DNA from: Bigelowiella natans CCMP2755
Lineage: Eukaryota > Cercozoa > Chlorarachniophyceae
Assembly: GCA_000320545.1 (NCBI GenBank)
Contig: ADNK01000874.1
Location: 72,501-136,500, forward strand
Length of the DNA stretch: 64,000 nt
Direction of reading: 5' to 3'
The translations under genes were made by a program, and so were the position numbers. This document shows, piece by piece, positions 63,339 to 64,000 of this stretch; the first letter of the stretch is position 1; the number at the start of each line of letters is the position of its first letter. The notes beneath the pieces are model-generated. The model saw only the letters and a list, made by a program, of their open reading frames with translations, was not told the origin of the DNA and did no database searches.

Positions 63339-64000
63339 AATCTATTCCTTGCTGTCGGTAGGGTAGTAGTTGTTGCTGGTGTTAGATGTGGGCAGTACAG
63401 TAGTAGCAGTAGTAGTAGTAGTAGTAGTAGTAGTTGTAAGTGTAAGTAGTTGTGGTAGAGTAGGTCGCAGTAGTATTAGTAGTAGTACATATCAATCAGT
63501 GCCGGTACAAATACTTCCAGACAGCCCAACCGCGCTCGACTTACTCCTGGGCTGCACGTACTCAACGATTCTTTTTAAGGAGGAGGAGGAGGAGGCGGAG
63601 GACAAAAAGGCAGGTAGGTAGGTAGGTAGTTAGTAGGAGGAAAACAGCACGAACTACATCACGACGCTAACAACAACATATGCCGACAATAAGAAAATAG
63701 TTGTCGTGCATATCGCAAATATTACCTTTGAGAGTTTGAGCAATCTGCATGTGCATTTTCTCCAGAAATTCGGCTGTTGTTGTTGTTGTTGTTGTTGTTA
63801 TTATTATATGGCAAATACCCATATCAACAAATAAGCGACGGCCATAGATATATGGTAGTAGTTCTTTTCTGCTGCTGCGCTGCTATCGTTAAAACTACTA
63901 TAATTACCATGATTCTTACATAGCAGTCTAACAACGCGGTAGGCCTGCGAATGAATAGTGGAAGATAGGTGTAGTAAGTGTGTCATATGTTATTATTCTT
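57442..64000 (-). CDS. RRP12: RRP12-like ribosome biogenesis protein, 5' end beyond the window
   Basis: RRP12 is a HEAT-repeat nucleolar factor for export and maturation of pre-ribosomal subunits. Read on the minus strand, family blocks appear in the right order: HAGLAGTTPR (61830-61803) joining MQGSTVSVLARLIYEF in the next exon, VVKAVVGFCK (near 61260), ENVLVNFLPSMVK (near 61075), SDEGRNLFRQKIRSTFEVL (near 60700), ANRFGADTLTHLMPPKHQ and KLADHIRKETAKK (60515-60415), VDPDIDFL (near 58730), DGKLIIKK (near 57930) and the basic end KKFKSRKGAGGDV. The stop is TAA 57442-57444. More than 20 small exons are embedded in microsatellite-rich introns. Candidate upstream exons (LEKHPEALQAIGSF near 63140, AEFLEKMHMQIAQTLK near 63745) run to the window edge, so the start is missing. 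Exact boundaries of many exons are not resolved. Confidence 0.85.
58436..58498. repeat. (GT)n(GA)n compound microsatellite
   Basis: GT then GA runs inside an RRP12 intron. Confidence 0.85.
58807..58901. repeat. Near-perfect tandem duplication, period about 47 bp
   Basis: The block starting GTAGCGGAAAACGAGAATAA at 58807 recurs at 58854 with almost no change, inside an RRP12 intron. Confidence 0.85.
59637..59740. repeat. (TA)n and (AC)n compound microsatellite
   Basis: About 18 TA units, a short spacer, and about 16 AC units in an RRP12 intron. A (CTA)n run (59414-59447) and an (ATG)n run (59570-59600) lie nearby. Confidence 0.85.
60976..61200. repeat. Triplet microsatellites (ATC)n, (TTG)n and (TTC)n
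   Basis: Three separate triplet runs in RRP12 introns: ATC at about 60976-61003, TTG at about 61108-61136 and TTC at about 61164-61200. Confidence 0.85.
62836..62921. repeat. (GGGA)n followed by (GAA)n
   Basis: Nine or so GGGA units (62836-62873) and twelve GAA units (62886-62921) in an RRP12 intron. The GGGA run fits a G-quadruplex pattern on the plus strand. Confidence 0.85.
63065..63110. repeat. (CA)n intronic microsatellite
   Basis: A CA run with a few TA interruptions in an RRP12 intron. An (ATC)n run follows at 63307-63340 and a (GTA)n run at about 63403-63434. Confidence 0.85.

Overview
This is nuclear DNA from an intron-rich unicellular eukaryote. Nine protein genes can be reconstructed, nearly all interrupted by many short GT-AG introns. 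Introns and spacers are packed with microsatellites (TA, CA/TG, CT/GA, ATC/GAT, CTT/GAA, TTG). All recognised families are eukaryotic: RhoGAP, PP2A methylesterase, RBR ubiquitin ligase, RRP12 and DUF3638-type proteins. A soluble fumarate reductase with a peroxisomal tail and a giant DUF3638 protein point to a protist (Rhizaria or stramenopiles would fit), but the sequence alone does not fix the lineage. I saw no tRNA, rRNA, CRISPR array or intact transposon.

Layout: (1) 474-6529 +, WW-WH2-WH2-PH-RhoGAP actin/Rho regulator; (2) 7279-9293 -, secretory thioredoxin/PDI-like protein; (3) 9998-16736 +, SANT-to-RING-H2 protein; (4) 18517-20791 -, protein phosphatase methylesterase (PPME1); (5) 21962-30023 -, Ariadne-like RBR E3 ligase; (6) 31232-34425 -, type II membrane protein of unknown family; (7) 37030-38969 -, fumarate reductase flavoprotein fused to cytochrome b5 and ending in SKL; (8) 39718-56119 +, giant protein of about 4,800 residues with DUF3638-type helicase-like motifs, a nucleoredoxin-like domain, four EF-hands, a VPS62-like region and a TPR-like region; (9) 57442 to the right edge, -, RRP12 ribosome-biogenesis factor, 5' end outside the window.

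The genes are not functionally clustered. Three (SANT-RING, RBR, PPME1) concern ubiquitin or phosphatase control. The spacers, however, are organised. Six segments dense in CTAG, GCTAGC, CATG and TGCA palindromes lie beside gene 3' ends, and none was seen in the divergent promoter spacers. Five perfect copies of the 12-bp palindrome CATGCTAGCATG fall in four of these six islands.

Exon models were built by hand from splice sites and phase. The SANT-RING and PPME1 models close exactly in frame, and the unknown membrane protein stays in phase through all verified junctions. The PDI-like gene is one base out of frame at its last junction. The amino-terminal thirds of genes 1 and 8 and several small exons of genes 5 and 9 are only partly resolved.
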